Shown: positions 40,659-49,042 of the stretch, piece after piece
How positions within the stretch are numbered: the stretch's first letter is position 1
Layout of the letters: each line of letters opens with the position of its first letter
Source of the DNA: Streptomyces sp. NBC_00250
Lineage (GTDB): Bacteria; Actinomycetota; Actinomycetes; Streptomycetales; Streptomycetaceae
Length of the DNA: 64,000 nt
Assembly (NCBI RefSeq): GCF_036192275.1
Contig: NZ_CP108088.1
Location: forward strand, 2,170,001 to 2,234,000
Direction: 5' to 3'
Translations under genes and position numbers: made by a program
Notes under the pieces: generated by a model
Databases searched by the model: none
Seen by the model: the letters and a program-made list of their open reading frames with translations, nothing else
What the model was told of the DNA's origin: nothing

Positions 40659-41249
40659 TCAGGCGGCGTGGGGGACGACCCCGGGCAGCTCCTCGACGGT
40701 GCCGTCGGCGATGTCGAAGACCCAGCCGTGCAGCCGTACGTCCCCCTCGGCGAGGGCGCGGGCCACCGAGGGATGGGTGGCCAGGTTCGCCAGCTGCACG
40801 GCGACGTTCTCCCGTACCAGGGCGGCCACGTCCCCCGCCCGCCCGGCGGCGGTACGGGCGAGCGAGGCGTCGGCGTGCCGCAGCCAGGCGGCGACGGCGG
40901 GCGCGCCCCTGAGGTCGCGGCGCTCGGCGAGCGCGGTCATGGCGCCACAGGCGGAGTGCCCGCAGACGATGACGTCCCGTACGCCGAGGACGGTGACGGC
41001 GTACTCGACCCCGGCGGCCACTCCGTCGCCGTCCGGGGTGTGGGCGGGGACGAGGTTTCCGGCGGTGCGGATGACGAAGAGTTCACCGGGGTCGGTCTGG
41101 GTGATGAGTTCGGGGACGACCCGGGCGTCCGAGCAGCCGATGAACAGCGTCCCGGGCCGGTGGGCGGTGGCGAGGCGGGCGAAGAGGCCGGCCTTGGCAG
41201 GGAAGACCTCCCGCTGGAAGCGGGCGATTCCCTCGGCGAGATGAGGCAT
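40659..41249 (-). CDS. cynT: Beta-carbonic anhydrase (CynT-like)
   Basis: Zinc enzyme of 196 aa hydrating CO2. The ligands are C39, H98 and C101 (IGCSDARVVP, CGHSACGAM), with the catalytic dyad D41-R43. ATG 41249 gives the usual N-terminus MPHLAEGIARFQREVFP; longer starts run into the LysR box. It is the first gene of the cyanate operon, and divergent from the LysR regulator. Restoring bicarbonate consumed by cyanase is its known role in this context. Confidence 0.93.
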   Translation of the reverse strand: MPHLAEGIARFQREVFPAKAGLFARLATAHRPGTLFIGCSDARVVPELITQTDPGELFVIRTAGNLVPAHTPDGDGVAAGVEYAVTVLGVRDVIVCGHSACGAMTALAERRDLRGAPAVAAWLRHADASLARTAAGRAGDVAALVRENVAVQLANLATHPSVARALAEGDVRLHGWVFDIADGTVEELPGVVPHAA

Positions 41250-41307
41250 GCCCTCACCCTGCACGACCAGGGTGTATAGCGTCCAAGACCCAGTATCGAT
41301 CTCTGCC

Positions 41308-41322
41308 ATAGATGACATCTAT
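41308..41322. promoter_or_regulatory. LysR-type box between cynT and cynR
   Basis: ATAGATGACATCTAT is a perfect interrupted palindrome and contains the T-N11-A LysR signature. It lies 22 nt before the regulator start and 58 nt before the carbonic anhydrase start. Confidence 0.8.
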
Positions 41323-41344
41323 ATCTGGCTCTACACTCGATGCC

Positions 41345-42277
41345 ATGCAGCCGGAACTCCGTCATCTCCGCTATCTGCTCGCCGTCGCCGAGCACGCCAA
41401 CTTCACCCGGGCCGCCGAGGAGCTCCGGATCGCCCAGCCCACGCTCTCCCAGCAGATCAAGCAGCTGGAGAAGGCCCTCGGGGTGCTGCTCCTGGACCGC
41501 GGCGGCCGCACCGTGCGCCTCACCGACGCCGGGGAGGCCTACGCGGGCTACGCCCGGCGCGCGCTCCAGGACCTGGCGGCGGGCGAGCGGGCGGTGCTCG
41601 ACGTGCACGACCTCTCCCGTGGCCGGCTCCGGCTCGCCGCGACCCCCACCTTCACGTACCTCACGGGTCCACTGGTCGCCGCCTTCCACACCCGGCATCC
41701 GGGCATCACCGTGGAGGTACGGGAGTCGACCCAGGACCGCATCGAGGCCGAACTCCTCGCCGACCGCCTCGATCTCGGGATCGCCTTCCAGGGCGACCAC
41801 CTGCCGGGCATCGAGGACACCGCGCTCTTCACCGAGACCCTCGGCCTCGTCGTGGGCCCCGGCCACCCCTTCGCCGGCCGGACCGAACCCGTACCGGCCG
41901 AAGAGCTGAATCACCGTCACCTCGCCCTGCTCAGCCAGGACTTCGCCACCCGTCGGCACGTCGACGCGTACGTCTCCGAGCACGGCCTCCGGCCGCGGAT
42001 CGCGGTGGAGGCCAACGCCGTCAGCGCGCTCACCGAGATCGTCCGCCGCACCGCCCTGGCCACCGTGCTGCCCGACGCCGTCACCCGGGACCACCCGCAT
42101 CTGACCCCCGTACCGCTCTCCCCCGCCCTGCCGCCCCGGGGCGTCACCCTCCTCCGGCGGGCGGCCGACTACCGGAGCGCGGCCACGCGCGCGTTCACCG
42201 AGCTGGCGGCGCGTTGGGACGAGGGCCAGGGAGGCGTCCTGCCCCCGGAAGGCCAGGAGGGTCAACCGATCGGATGA
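41345..42277 (+). CDS. cynR: CynR-like LysR activator of the cyanate operon
   Basis: LysR regulator of 310 aa. The HTH is MQPELRHLRYLLAVAEHANFTRAAEELRIAQPTLSQQIKQLEKALG (residues 1-46), close to CynR/CbbR-type proteins, followed by a substrate-binding domain (LRLAATPTFTYLTGPLVAAFHTRHPGITVEVRE). ATG 41345 is preferred over ATG 41312, which would place the LysR box in the coding region. A Gly/Gln-rich tail ends the protein. It probably activates cynTS in response to cyanate and represses itself. Confidence 0.9.
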   Translation: MQPELRHLRYLLAVAEHANFTRAAEELRIAQPTLSQQIKQLEKALGVLLLDRGGRTVRLTDAGEAYAGYARRALQDLAAGERAVLDVHDLSRGRLRLAATPTFTYLTGPLVAAFHTRHPGITVEVRESTQDRIEAELLADRLDLGIAFQGDHLPGIEDTALFTETLGLVVGPGHPFAGRTEPVPAEELNHRHLALLSQDFATRRHVDAYVSEHGLRPRIAVEANAVSALTEIVRRTALATVLPDAVTRDHPHLTPVPLSPALPPRGVTLLRRAADYRSAATRAFTELAARWDEGQGGVLPPEGQEGQPIG

Positions 42278-42419
42278 CCCCGGGGTCCACCGTTGCGGGC
42301 GCCGGAGACAGCCGGGACGACGACCGGCGACGCGGGGGGACGGCTCCAGGATGGAAGGGAAGCGGGCCACGGAGCACCGACGGCCCCCGCAGTCCACCGA
42401 GTTCACTGGAGCAGACCCC

Positions 42420-42992
42420 ATGAAGCACGTGAAGAAGACCTCGCGCACCCGTGTCGTGACCGGTGGCGCGATCGTCGCCGCGCTCGCCCTCGGTGGCTTC
42501 GGGGCCTACTCCGCCAGCGCCACCGGTGAGAACACGGCGGCCGCCCCCGCCGCCGCGGTCGCCAAGGCGGACGCCGAGAACAAGAACACCACCCGCTCCA
42601 CGCACCTGACGATCGAGGCCGCAACGAAGGCCGCGCAGGCGACCCTCGACGCCGCCGAGAAGGAGAACCAGCGCGTCTCCGTCGCCGTCGTCGACCGCAA
42701 CGGCAACACCATCGTCACCCTCCGCGGCGACGGCGCGGGCCCGCAGTCCTACGAGTCGGCCGAGAAGAAGGCGTACACCGCCGTCTCCTGGAACGCCCCG
42801 ACCTCCGTCCTCGCCGGCCGCCTCGCCCAGGCCCCGAACCTGAAGGACATCCCCGGCACCCTCTTCCTCGCCGGTGGTGCCCCGGTGACCGCCAAGGGCG
42901 CGCCCATCGCGGGCATCGGTGTCGCCGGCGCCCCCTCGGGCGACCTCGACGAGAAGTTCGCCCAGGCCGGCGTCGCCGCCCTCGGCAAGTAA
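42420..42992 (+). CDS. HbpS-like secreted haem-binding protein (GlcG/HbpS family)
   Basis: Exported protein of 190 aa. The signal peptide has a basic start (MKHVKKTSRTRVVTGG), a hydrophobic core and a plausible SASA-T cleavage near residue 38. The mature part is a GlcG/HbpS domain: THLTIEAATKAAQATLDAAEKENQRVSVAVVDRNGNTIVTLRGDGAGPQ, and GGAPVTAKGAPIAGIGVAGAPSGDLDEKFAQAG at the end. HbpS of S. reticuli binds haem outside the cell and signals through the SenS/SenR pair; no such pair is adjacent here. An ankyrin-repeat gene follows within 33 nt. Confidence 0.88.
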   Translation: MKHVKKTSRTRVVTGGAIVAALALGGFGAYSASATGENTAAAPAAAVAKADAENKNTTRSTHLTIEAATKAAQATLDAAEKENQRVSVAVVDRNGNTIVTLRGDGAGPQSYESAEKKAYTAVSWNAPTSVLAGRLAQAPNLKDIPGTLFLAGGAPVTAKGAPIAGIGVAGAPSGDLDEKFAQAGVAALGK

Positions 42993-43025
42993 CCGACCCC
43001 CCGCCCGCGCCCGAGGAACACCGCC

Positions 43026-43643
43026 ATGAACGCGATCGACGACACCCTCCTGGCGGCCGCCACGCACGGTGACACCGTCGCCGTCCGCACGGCCCTCGCC
43101 GCGGGCGCCAGGGTCGACGCCCGCGACCGGCGCCGCCGCACTCCGCTGCTGCACGCCGCTCGGCGCGACCACGTCGCCGCCGCGCGGGTCCTCCTCGCCG
43201 CGGGCGCCGACCCGAACGCCCAGGACGACCGGTGCGACAGCCCCTGGCTGGTCACCGGCGTCACGGGCGGCGTCACGATGATGCGGACCCTGCTCGCGGC
43301 GGGCCCCGACCTGACGCTGACCAACCGGTACGGCGGTACGGCCCTGATCCCGGCGGCCGAGCGGGGCCATGTGGCCTACGTCCGCGCCGTCCTGACCGAG
43401 ACGGCCATCGACGTCGACCACGTCAACCGGCTGGGCTGGACGGCCCTCCTGGAGGCCGTGATCCTCGGCACGGGCGGCCGTGACCACCAGGACGTCGTCG
43501 CCCTCCTCCTGGCGGCGGGCGCCGACCCCGAACTCCCGGACCCCCACGGGCAGACGGCCCTGGACCACGCGGTCCGCCACGGTCTGACGGGGATCGCGGC
43601 CCTCCTGAGACGCCGACACCTGTGCCGTACAGGGCAGTTCTGA
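43026..43643 (+). CDS. Ankyrin-repeat protein
   Basis: Protein of 205 aa built of about five ankyrin repeats. They are seen as DDTLLAAATHGDTVAVRTALAAGARVDARD, RRTPLLHAARRDHVAAARVLLAAGADPNAQD, and further copies ending GADPELPDPHGQTALDHAVRHGLTGIAALL. There is no signal peptide or membrane helix, so it should be cytoplasmic and mediate protein contacts. It follows the HbpS-like gene by 33 nt and is probably co-transcribed with it. In other bacteria ankyrin proteins accompany catalases or oxidative-stress genes; the partner here is unknown. Confidence 0.88.
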   Translation: MNAIDDTLLAAATHGDTVAVRTALAAGARVDARDRRRRTPLLHAARRDHVAAARVLLAAGADPNAQDDRCDSPWLVTGVTGGVTMMRTLLAAGPDLTLTNRYGGTALIPAAERGHVAYVRAVLTETAIDVDHVNRLGWTALLEAVILGTGGRDHQDVVALLLAAGADPELPDPHGQTALDHAVRHGLTGIAALLRRRHLCRTGQF

Positions 43644-43661
43644 AAGACTCGGCGTTCGGGG

Positions 43662-44402
43662 GTGCACATCGACACGGTCGTCTACTACCAGGTGACCGAC
43701 GTCAGGGCCGCGACCTACGAGGTCGCCAGCTACATCCAGGCGATCGAGCAGCTCACCATCACCACCCTGCGCAACATCATCGGCGGCATGGACCTGGAGC
43801 GGACCCTGACCTCCGGCGAGGAGATCAACGCGGCCCAGCAGGTCCTGGACGTCCACGGCCCGCTGCCCGCGGCCACCCTGCGGGCGCCGGCGCTCGGTGT
43901 GGCCGAGGCCCTTGAGGCCATCCACGCGTGCGGCATCGTCCACCGGGACCTCAAGCCCGGCAACATCCTCATCGCGGCCGAGGGCCCCCGCGTGATCGAC
44001 TTCGGCATCGCGCGGGGCGCGGACGCGACCGCGCTCACCCGCACCGATTTCGTCATCGGTACGCGCGGGTTCCTGGCTCCGGAGCAGATGGCGGGCGGTC
44101 CGCCGACCGCCGCCGTCGACACCTACGCGTTCGGCATGGTGCTGTGCCATGCGGGCGGGGCGGCCTCGGCCGTCGGGGGCACGGTCCTCGACGGCGCTTC
44201 GCGGCTGCTGCCCGCCGACCTCGCCGCCGTGGCGACCGCCTGTCTCAGCCATGATCCGGCGGGCCGTCCCTCCCCCACCGAGATCCTGCGCAGGATCGGC
44301 GACACCGACGGGGAGGATCCGTCGGACTGGCTGCCGCCCGCCCTGCGCACGCTGGTCGGCCTGCACCAGGCCTCCACCGTGACCGCCGCGCCCCCGGAGT
44401 GA
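43662..44402 (+). pseudogene. Chimera of truncated SPFH/band-7 and Ser/Thr kinase genes
   Basis: The frame reads 246 codons but joins two incomplete genes. Residues 1-57 are the middle of a stomatin-like SPFH domain (VVYYQVTDVRAATYEVASYIQAIEQLT ... DLERTLTSGEEINA). From about residue 58 (near 43833) it switches to the C-lobe of a Hanks-type kinase: HRDLKPGNIL catalytic loop, IDFGIA and APEQMAGG. The kinase N-lobe with its glycine loop and ATP-binding lysine is missing, as are both ends of the SPFH protein. A deletion fusing two genes in frame is the simplest explanation. A GTG at 43662 could start translation, but activity is very unlikely. Confidence 0.75.
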
Positions 44403-44421
44403 CGGCGGCAGACGGAGGCGG

Positions 44422-45567
44422 CTAGGCGACGAGCCCCCGGCTGATGACCAGGCGCTGGATCTGGTTGGTGCCCTCGAAGATCTGGGTGATCTTCGCTTCG
44501 CGCATGTAGCGCTCGACCGGGAAGTCGCGGGTGTAGCCGTAGCCGCCGAGGACCTGGACGGCGTCCGTCGTGACCTTCATGGCCGTGTCCGTGGCGATGA
44601 GCTTGGCCGCGCTGGCCTGGCGGCTGAAGGGGCGGCCGAGGTCGCGGCGGCGGGCCGCGTCCAGGTAGGTGGCGCGGGCCGCGTCGACGGCGGCGGCCAT
44701 GTCGGCGAGGAGGAAGCCGAGACCCTGGTGGTCGATGATCCGCCGGCCGAAGGTGGTGCGCTCGTTGGCGTACGCCACGGCGGCGTCGAGGGCGGCCTGG
44801 GCGAGGCCGGTGGCGCAGGCGGCGATGCCGAGGCGGCCGCTGTCGAGCGCGCTGAAGGCGATCTGCAGACCCTGGCCCTCGTCCCCTATGAGCCGGTCGG
44901 CGTCGAGGAGCGCACCGTCCCAGTAGGCGGAGGTGGTGGGGACGGCCTGGAGGCCCATCTTGCGCTCGGGGGAGCCGAAGCTGAGTCCTTCGGTGGCGCC
45001 GGGGGCGAGGAAGCAGGAGATGCCGTGGCTGCCCGGCGCGGTCCGGGCGAAGAGGGCGTAGAAGTCGGCCTTGCCGCCGTGGGTGATCCACGCCTTGGTG
45101 CCGGTGATCCGGTACCCGCTGCCGTCGTCCTGCCGCTCGGCCTTGCAGGCGAGGGCGGCCGCGTCGGAGCCGGCCTGCGGCTCGGAGAGGCTGTAGCCGC
45201 CGATGGTGCGGCCCTCCAGCATCTCGGGCAGCCACCGCTCCTTCTGCCCGGCGGTGCCGAAGGTGTGGAGCGGGTGGCAGGCGAGGGTGTGGACGCTGGT
45301 GGCGACGGCGACGGCCGCCCAGCGCGCGGCCAGCTCCTCCAGGACCTGCAGGTAGACCTCGTACGGCTGGCCACCGCCGCCGTACTCCTCCGGGTACGGC
45401 AGGCCGAGGAGCCCGGCCTCGCCGAGGGTCGTGAAGAGTCCTTCGGGATAGGTCTCGGTGGCCTCGTACTCGTCCACCCGCGGAGAGAGCTCCTTGTCGG
45501 CGATCTCCCGGGTGAGGGCGATGAGGTCCGCTGCCTCGGGGGTGGGAAGCAGGCGGTCGACATCCAT
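44422..45567 (-). CDS. Acyl-CoA dehydrogenase
   Basis: FAD-dependent acyl-CoA dehydrogenase of 381 aa. Visible are YSLSEPQAGSDAAALACKAE, KAWITHGGKADFYALFARTAP, and the C-terminal IFEGTNQIQRLVISRG with candidate catalytic base E365. ATG 45567 has GGAG five nt upstream. It is divergent from a TetR gene with the palindrome GGTACTGCAGTACC between them. This repeats the dehydrogenase-TetR theme at 34-39 kb with a different operator. The acyl chain preference is unknown. Confidence 0.93.
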   Translation of the reverse strand: MDVDRLLPTPEAADLIALTREIADKELSPRVDEYEATETYPEGLFTTLGEAGLLGLPYPEEYGGGGQPYEVYLQVLEELAARWAAVAVATSVHTLACHPLHTFGTAGQKERWLPEMLEGRTIGGYSLSEPQAGSDAAALACKAERQDDGSGYRITGTKAWITHGGKADFYALFARTAPGSHGISCFLAPGATEGLSFGSPERKMGLQAVPTTSAYWDGALLDADRLIGDEGQGLQIAFSALDSGRLGIAACATGLAQAALDAAVAYANERTTFGRRIIDHQGLGFLLADMAAAVDAARATYLDAARRRDLGRPFSRQASAAKLIATDTAMKVTTDAVQVLGGYGYTRDFPVERYMREAKITQIFEGTNQIQRLVISRGLVA

Positions 45568-45591
45568 GGCGTCTCCATCGGCGCGCAAAGT

Positions 45592-45617
45592 GGTACTGGG
45601 GCAGGTACTGCAGTACC
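45592..45617. promoter_or_regulatory. TetR operator GGTACTGCAGTACC
   Basis: A perfect 14-bp palindrome at 45604-45617, with a half copy GGTACTG at 45592-45598, sits 25-50 nt upstream of the dehydrogenase start and before the TetR gene. Confidence 0.75.
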
Positions 45618-45682
45618 GGTTAGCGTAGCGCAGAAGGGTGTGGCCGTAACCCCCCGGAACGTCGGCCTGGAATACTGGCCGC

Positions 45683-46288
45683 GTGATCGAGACCTCAGCC
45701 GCCGACGCCCCGAAGCTGACGGGCCGCGGTGCGGCGCGCCGCTCCGCCCTCTTCGAGGAGCTCGTCGCCCTCCTCGTCGGTGAGGGCTTCGCCCGGCTGA
45801 CGCTCGACGACCTCGCCGCCCGCCTCCGCTGCTCGAAGCGGACCCTGTACGGCCTGGCCGGCAGCAAGGAGCAGCTGGTCCGGGCGGCGGTCGTGCACTT
45901 CTTCCGGCGCGCCACGGCCCGGGTCGAGGCGGTCCTCGCCGCCGCGACCGATCCCGCCGAGCGGCTCGCCGCCTATCTGCGGGCGGTTTCGGCCGAGCTG
46001 GCGCCGGTCTCGCCGCAGTTCTTCGACGACGTGGCCGCGTTCGAACCGGCGGCCGAGGTCTACGAGCGGAACACGCGCGCGGCGGCCGGCCGGGTCCAGC
46101 AGCTCATCGAGGAGGGCGTCCGCGCGGGTGTCTTCCGCGAGGTGCACGTGACCTTCGCGGCCGACGTCATCTCCTCGGTGATGGTGCGCATCCAGCGCCG
46201 CCAGGTGGCGGCGGCGACCGGTCTCGCCGACGCCGAGGCGTACGAACAGCTGGCCGAGCTGCTCCTCAGCGGTCTGCGCAGGGCCTGA
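45683..46288 (+). CDS. TetR-family regulator of the acyl-CoA dehydrogenase
   Basis: Regulator of 201 aa from GTG 45683. The HTH is RRSALFEELVALLVGEGFARLTLDDLAARLRCSKRTLYGLAGSKEQLV (about residues 19-66), with the recognition part CSKRTLYGLAGSKE. The C-terminal domain (FFDDVAAFEPAAEVYERNTRAAAGRVQQLIEEGVRAGVFREVHVTFAADVISS) fits TetR_C-type acyl-CoA-linked regulators. It shares a promoter region with the dehydrogenase, and probably represses it. Confidence 0.9.
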   Translation: MIETSAADAPKLTGRGAARRSALFEELVALLVGEGFARLTLDDLAARLRCSKRTLYGLAGSKEQLVRAAVVHFFRRATARVEAVLAAATDPAERLAAYLRAVSAELAPVSPQFFDDVAAFEPAAEVYERNTRAAAGRVQQLIEEGVRAGVFREVHVTFAADVISSVMVRIQRRQVAAATGLADAEAYEQLAELLLSGLRRA

Positions 46289-46401
46289 GGCCCCCGCGGT
46301 ACGAATGGCCGATTTCCGTCCCCACGTACGGTCACTCCACGCAGCTGATCCACTACTGTATGCCGCGCCATCGAACACCCCTCTTCCAGGGAGACCTCCG
46401 C

Positions 46402-47085
46402 GTGGAGCGCAGCCGTACCGCCTTCAGGATCCGTGCCGTCCTCGCCACCTTGGGCGTCACCGCCGCCCTCACCGCCGCCCCGGCGGCGCAGGCCGCGCCG
46501 GCCGAGAAGCCCGTCGCCGCACCCCCCGCCCAGTGCACCGGGGAGTTCCAGGGCGACAAGCGGCTCGGCCCGAAGTTCCTGCCGAAGAAGTGGCAGGAGC
46601 CGGTGGGTCCGCTGCTCAACCGCTACCACCGGACGGGGAAGCTCTCGTCCGCCGACTTCCTCAAGAAGTACTGGGAGGGTCCGGCCGACACCGGCAGCTG
46701 GAAGTACCCGCCGAACGACGGCTTCGGCGAGGTCAACGGAACCGTCGACAAGGCGCCGGAGCTGCTCCAGGAGGGCGAGCGCCTGGACCGCTTCGGCTCG
46801 GAGTTCGGCTCCTACCTGGCCCCGGCCGGTGACGCCTACGCCAAGCGCGCACTGCCCCCGCAGAACCTCAACACCCGGGACGCGGCCTTCCCCTGCGACT
46901 ATCACCTGTACGAGGTGACGCGGGCGTTCGTGGTCTGGGAGGGCTCCATCGCGCCCTGGTTCGAGCAGCCGGGCGGCGGCCGCCAGATCAAGCTGGACCC
47001 GGCGTTCCTGAACCCGGGCGAGGGCCAGCGCCTCAGCGTCAAGTGGCTGCTCGACAACGGCTATCTGGTCCGCGTACCCGCGTGA
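46402..47085 (+). CDS. Secreted TNT-domain (NAD+ glycohydrolase-type) protein
   Basis: Exported protein of 227 aa; GTG 46402 has AGGGAG eight nt upstream. A signal peptide (RIRAVLATLGVTAALTAAPAAQA) is cleaved near AQA-A. The C-terminal half is a TNT (tuberculosis necrotizing toxin) domain: PPNDGFGEVNGTVDKAPELLQEGERLDRFGSEFGSYLAPAGDAYAKRALPP, then YHLYEVTRAFVVWEGSIAPWFEQPGGGRQI. TNT in CpnT hydrolyses NAD+ in target cells. The Arg in DRFG and the Gln in EQPGGGRQ are candidates for its catalytic residues. Two cysteines in the mature part may form a disulfide. The next gene overlaps by 4 nt. Confidence 0.85.
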   Translation: MERSRTAFRIRAVLATLGVTAALTAAPAAQAAPAEKPVAAPPAQCTGEFQGDKRLGPKFLPKKWQEPVGPLLNRYHRTGKLSSADFLKKYWEGPADTGSWKYPPNDGFGEVNGTVDKAPELLQEGERLDRFGSEFGSYLAPAGDAYAKRALPPQNLNTRDAAFPCDYHLYEVTRAFVVWEGSIAPWFEQPGGGRQIKLDPAFLNPGEGQRLSVKWLLDNGYLVRVPA

Positions 47086-47351
47086 CAGACCGCGCGGACC
47101 GCACCGGCGGCACCGACCGCCGGGCGCTGGAACGGGCACTCCGGGAGGCCGGAGTGCCCGAGACGTACTACTGGATCGAGGGCGTCCACGAGCCGGCGCC
47201 CACCCCGCCCGACTTCGTCTATCTGCGGACGGAGCCGGGCGGTGGCGGCTGGGAGACCGGAGTGTACGAGCGGGGCGCGTACGAGCCGGTCGCCACGCAC
47301 CCCACGGAGGCGGCGGCCTGCGACCACCTCCGGACGCTGCTGGGCGGGTAG
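47082..47351 (+). CDS. Small protein overlapping the TNT gene; candidate immunity factor
   Basis: Cytoplasmic-looking protein of 89 aa with no recognised domain. GTG 47082 overlaps the TNT stop as GTGA, so the two are translationally coupled. The sequence is acidic overall and rich in aromatic residues (ETYYWIEGVHEPAPTPPDFVYLRTEP, GGGWETGVYERGAYEPV), with a short C-terminal helix (EAAACDHLRTLLGG). Size and strict linkage fit an immunity protein like IFT of M. tuberculosis, but I see no clear sequence match to it. It may instead be an unrelated partner. Confidence 0.65.
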   Translation: MTDRADRTGGTDRRALERALREAGVPETYYWIEGVHEPAPTPPDFVYLRTEPGGGGWETGVYERGAYEPVATHPTEAAACDHLRTLLGG

Positions 47352-47424
47352 CGTGCGGCGGGCGGGGACGAGATCCGCGTACCGCCGCCCGCTCGCCCTT
47401 CACGATCCTCGGCCGGGTGTCGAC

Positions 47425-47460
47425 GTGGACGTGGACCTGGACCTGGACCTGGACCTGGAC
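47425..47460. repeat. GTGGAC/CTGGAC hexamer repeat
   Basis: Six tandem hexamers (GTGGAC twice, CTGGAC four times). It lies in the non-coding gap between the small gene and the ROK regulator. The gap 47352-47593 also holds an AT-richer stretch (47500-47530) that probably contains the ROK promoter. Confidence 0.85.
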
Positions 47461-47593
47461 GAAGCCTCCCGCGTTCAGGTCCTGAAGCCCTCCCCGGCTT
47501 ATTTCAGGATATGAGTTAAACCTCAAGAGAAGAACGCGCCGAGGGTCCCGCAGAGGTATGTTGCGCTCAGGACTACTTCACCTGGGGGCCCAA

Positions 47594-48904
47594 GTGACCA
47601 TGCGGAACGGCCGCACCGTGCGTGACCTACGACGCGAGAACCGCACCGCCGTCCTTCAACGCCTCTACTTCGACGGGCCGCTGAGCCGCTTCTCGCTCGG
47701 CCCCGCGACCGGTCTCAGCTCCGGCTCCATCAGCAACGTGGTCGCCGAGCTCGTCGCGGAGGGCCTGGTCGAGGAGGCGGGCAGCGTCGACTCGGCCGGC
47801 GGGCGCCCCCGTACCCTGCTCCGGATCACCCCGGACAGCGGCTGCATGATCGGCGTCGATGTCGGCGAGACCCGGGTCCGGATCGAGCTGTTCGACCTCA
47901 CCCTCACCGAACTCGCCCGCACCGAACGCCCGTTGGCCATCGACAGTCCGAACCCCCACGACCGGTACGAGGTCGGGGTCGTCGTCGGGCACGTCCGGGA
48001 GGCCATCGCGGAGGTGCTGCGGATCGCGGACGTGCCCGCCGAGCGGCTGCTCGGGGTCGGCGTCGGCGTGCCGGGCATCGTGGCGCGCACCGCCGAGGAC
48101 GGGGCGGTCGTGCACGGCCAGACGATCGGCTGGGACGCGGTCCCCCTGGAGCGGCTCCTGCGCGAGAGCGTGGACCTGCCGGCCACCGTGCCGTACTGGA
48201 TCGACAACGGTGCCAAGACCCTCGGCCAGGCCGAGATGTGGTTCGGCGCCGGGCGGGGCGCGCGCAGCGCGGTGGTGGTCCTCTTCGGCTCGGGCGTCGG
48301 CGCGTGCGTGGTCACCGACCCGATGGGGCCGGGCCGGGCGATCGAGTGGGGTCATCTGACGGTACGGGTCCGGGGGCGGCGCTGCCGCTGCGGCGCCCAG
48401 GGCTGCCTGGAGGCGTACGCCGGAGCCGAAGCCCTCCTGGAGCGGTGGCGGGAGGCAGGTGGAGTGCCCCCGGCGGGCGCGGACGAGGAGACGGCGCTGA
48501 CGGCGATGCTGGCGGCGGCGTACCCGGCGGAGGCGGGGGCGGAGCCCGACGCCACCGCGGTCGCCGTCCTGGAGGAGACCGCCGAGTACCTGGGCGCCGG
48601 ATTCGCCGACCTCATCAACCTCTTCCAGCCCGAGCGCATCCTGGTCGGCGGCTGGGCGGGCCTCCAGCTCGGCGCCCGGTTCCTGGAGACGGTCAAGGGG
48701 TACGCGAGCGAGTACGCGCTCGCGTACCCGGCGGCCCGGGTCGGCATCGCCATGGGCACGCTCGGCCCCGACGCGGTCACGGTCGGCGCGGCGATCCTGC
48801 CGCTCGCGGACTTCTTCGGCCGGGGCGGGCGGCGGGCCGAGGCGGAGACCGCCGAGGAACAGCCGGCCTGGGCGTCGACCGTACGGGACAGGGCGGCGCA
48901 CTGA
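47594..48904 (+). CDS. ROK-family transcriptional regulator/sugar kinase-like protein
   Basis: ROK protein of 436 aa. An N-terminal winged HTH (TVRDLRRENRTAVLQRLYFDGPLSRFSLGPATGLSSGSISNVVAELVAEGL) marks it as a regulator rather than a free kinase. The C-terminal part has the ASKHA nucleotide motif (IGVDVGETRVRIELFD), VGVGVPGIV, GSGVGACVV and the zinc signature CRCGAQGCLEAYAG. The start is GTG 47594 with GGGGG five nt upstream; ATG 47600 is close behind and ATG 47558 lacks a spaced site. Family members control sugar use; no transporter is adjacent, so the target is unknown. Confidence 0.9.
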   Translation: MTMRNGRTVRDLRRENRTAVLQRLYFDGPLSRFSLGPATGLSSGSISNVVAELVAEGLVEEAGSVDSAGGRPRTLLRITPDSGCMIGVDVGETRVRIELFDLTLTELARTERPLAIDSPNPHDRYEVGVVVGHVREAIAEVLRIADVPAERLLGVGVGVPGIVARTAEDGAVVHGQTIGWDAVPLERLLRESVDLPATVPYWIDNGAKTLGQAEMWFGAGRGARSAVVVLFGSGVGACVVTDPMGPGRAIEWGHLTVRVRGRRCRCGAQGCLEAYAGAEALLERWREAGGVPPAGADEETALTAMLAAAYPAEAGAEPDATAVAVLEETAEYLGAGFADLINLFQPERILVGGWAGLQLGARFLETVKGYASEYALAYPAARVGIAMGTLGPDAVTVGAAILPLADFFGRGGRRAEAETAEEQPAWASTVRDRAAH

Positions 48905-49042
48905 GCGTGCGCCGCCCACGGCCGCGTCCGGCGGCGCCGGACGCGGGGAAGGACTCGTCGCCGCCGAGGTCGTCCGCCGGTGGCCGAGCAGCGGGTGGTC
49001 GTCCGGCCGGCTCGGGAACCGGTCTGTCCCGTACTCGACCGG

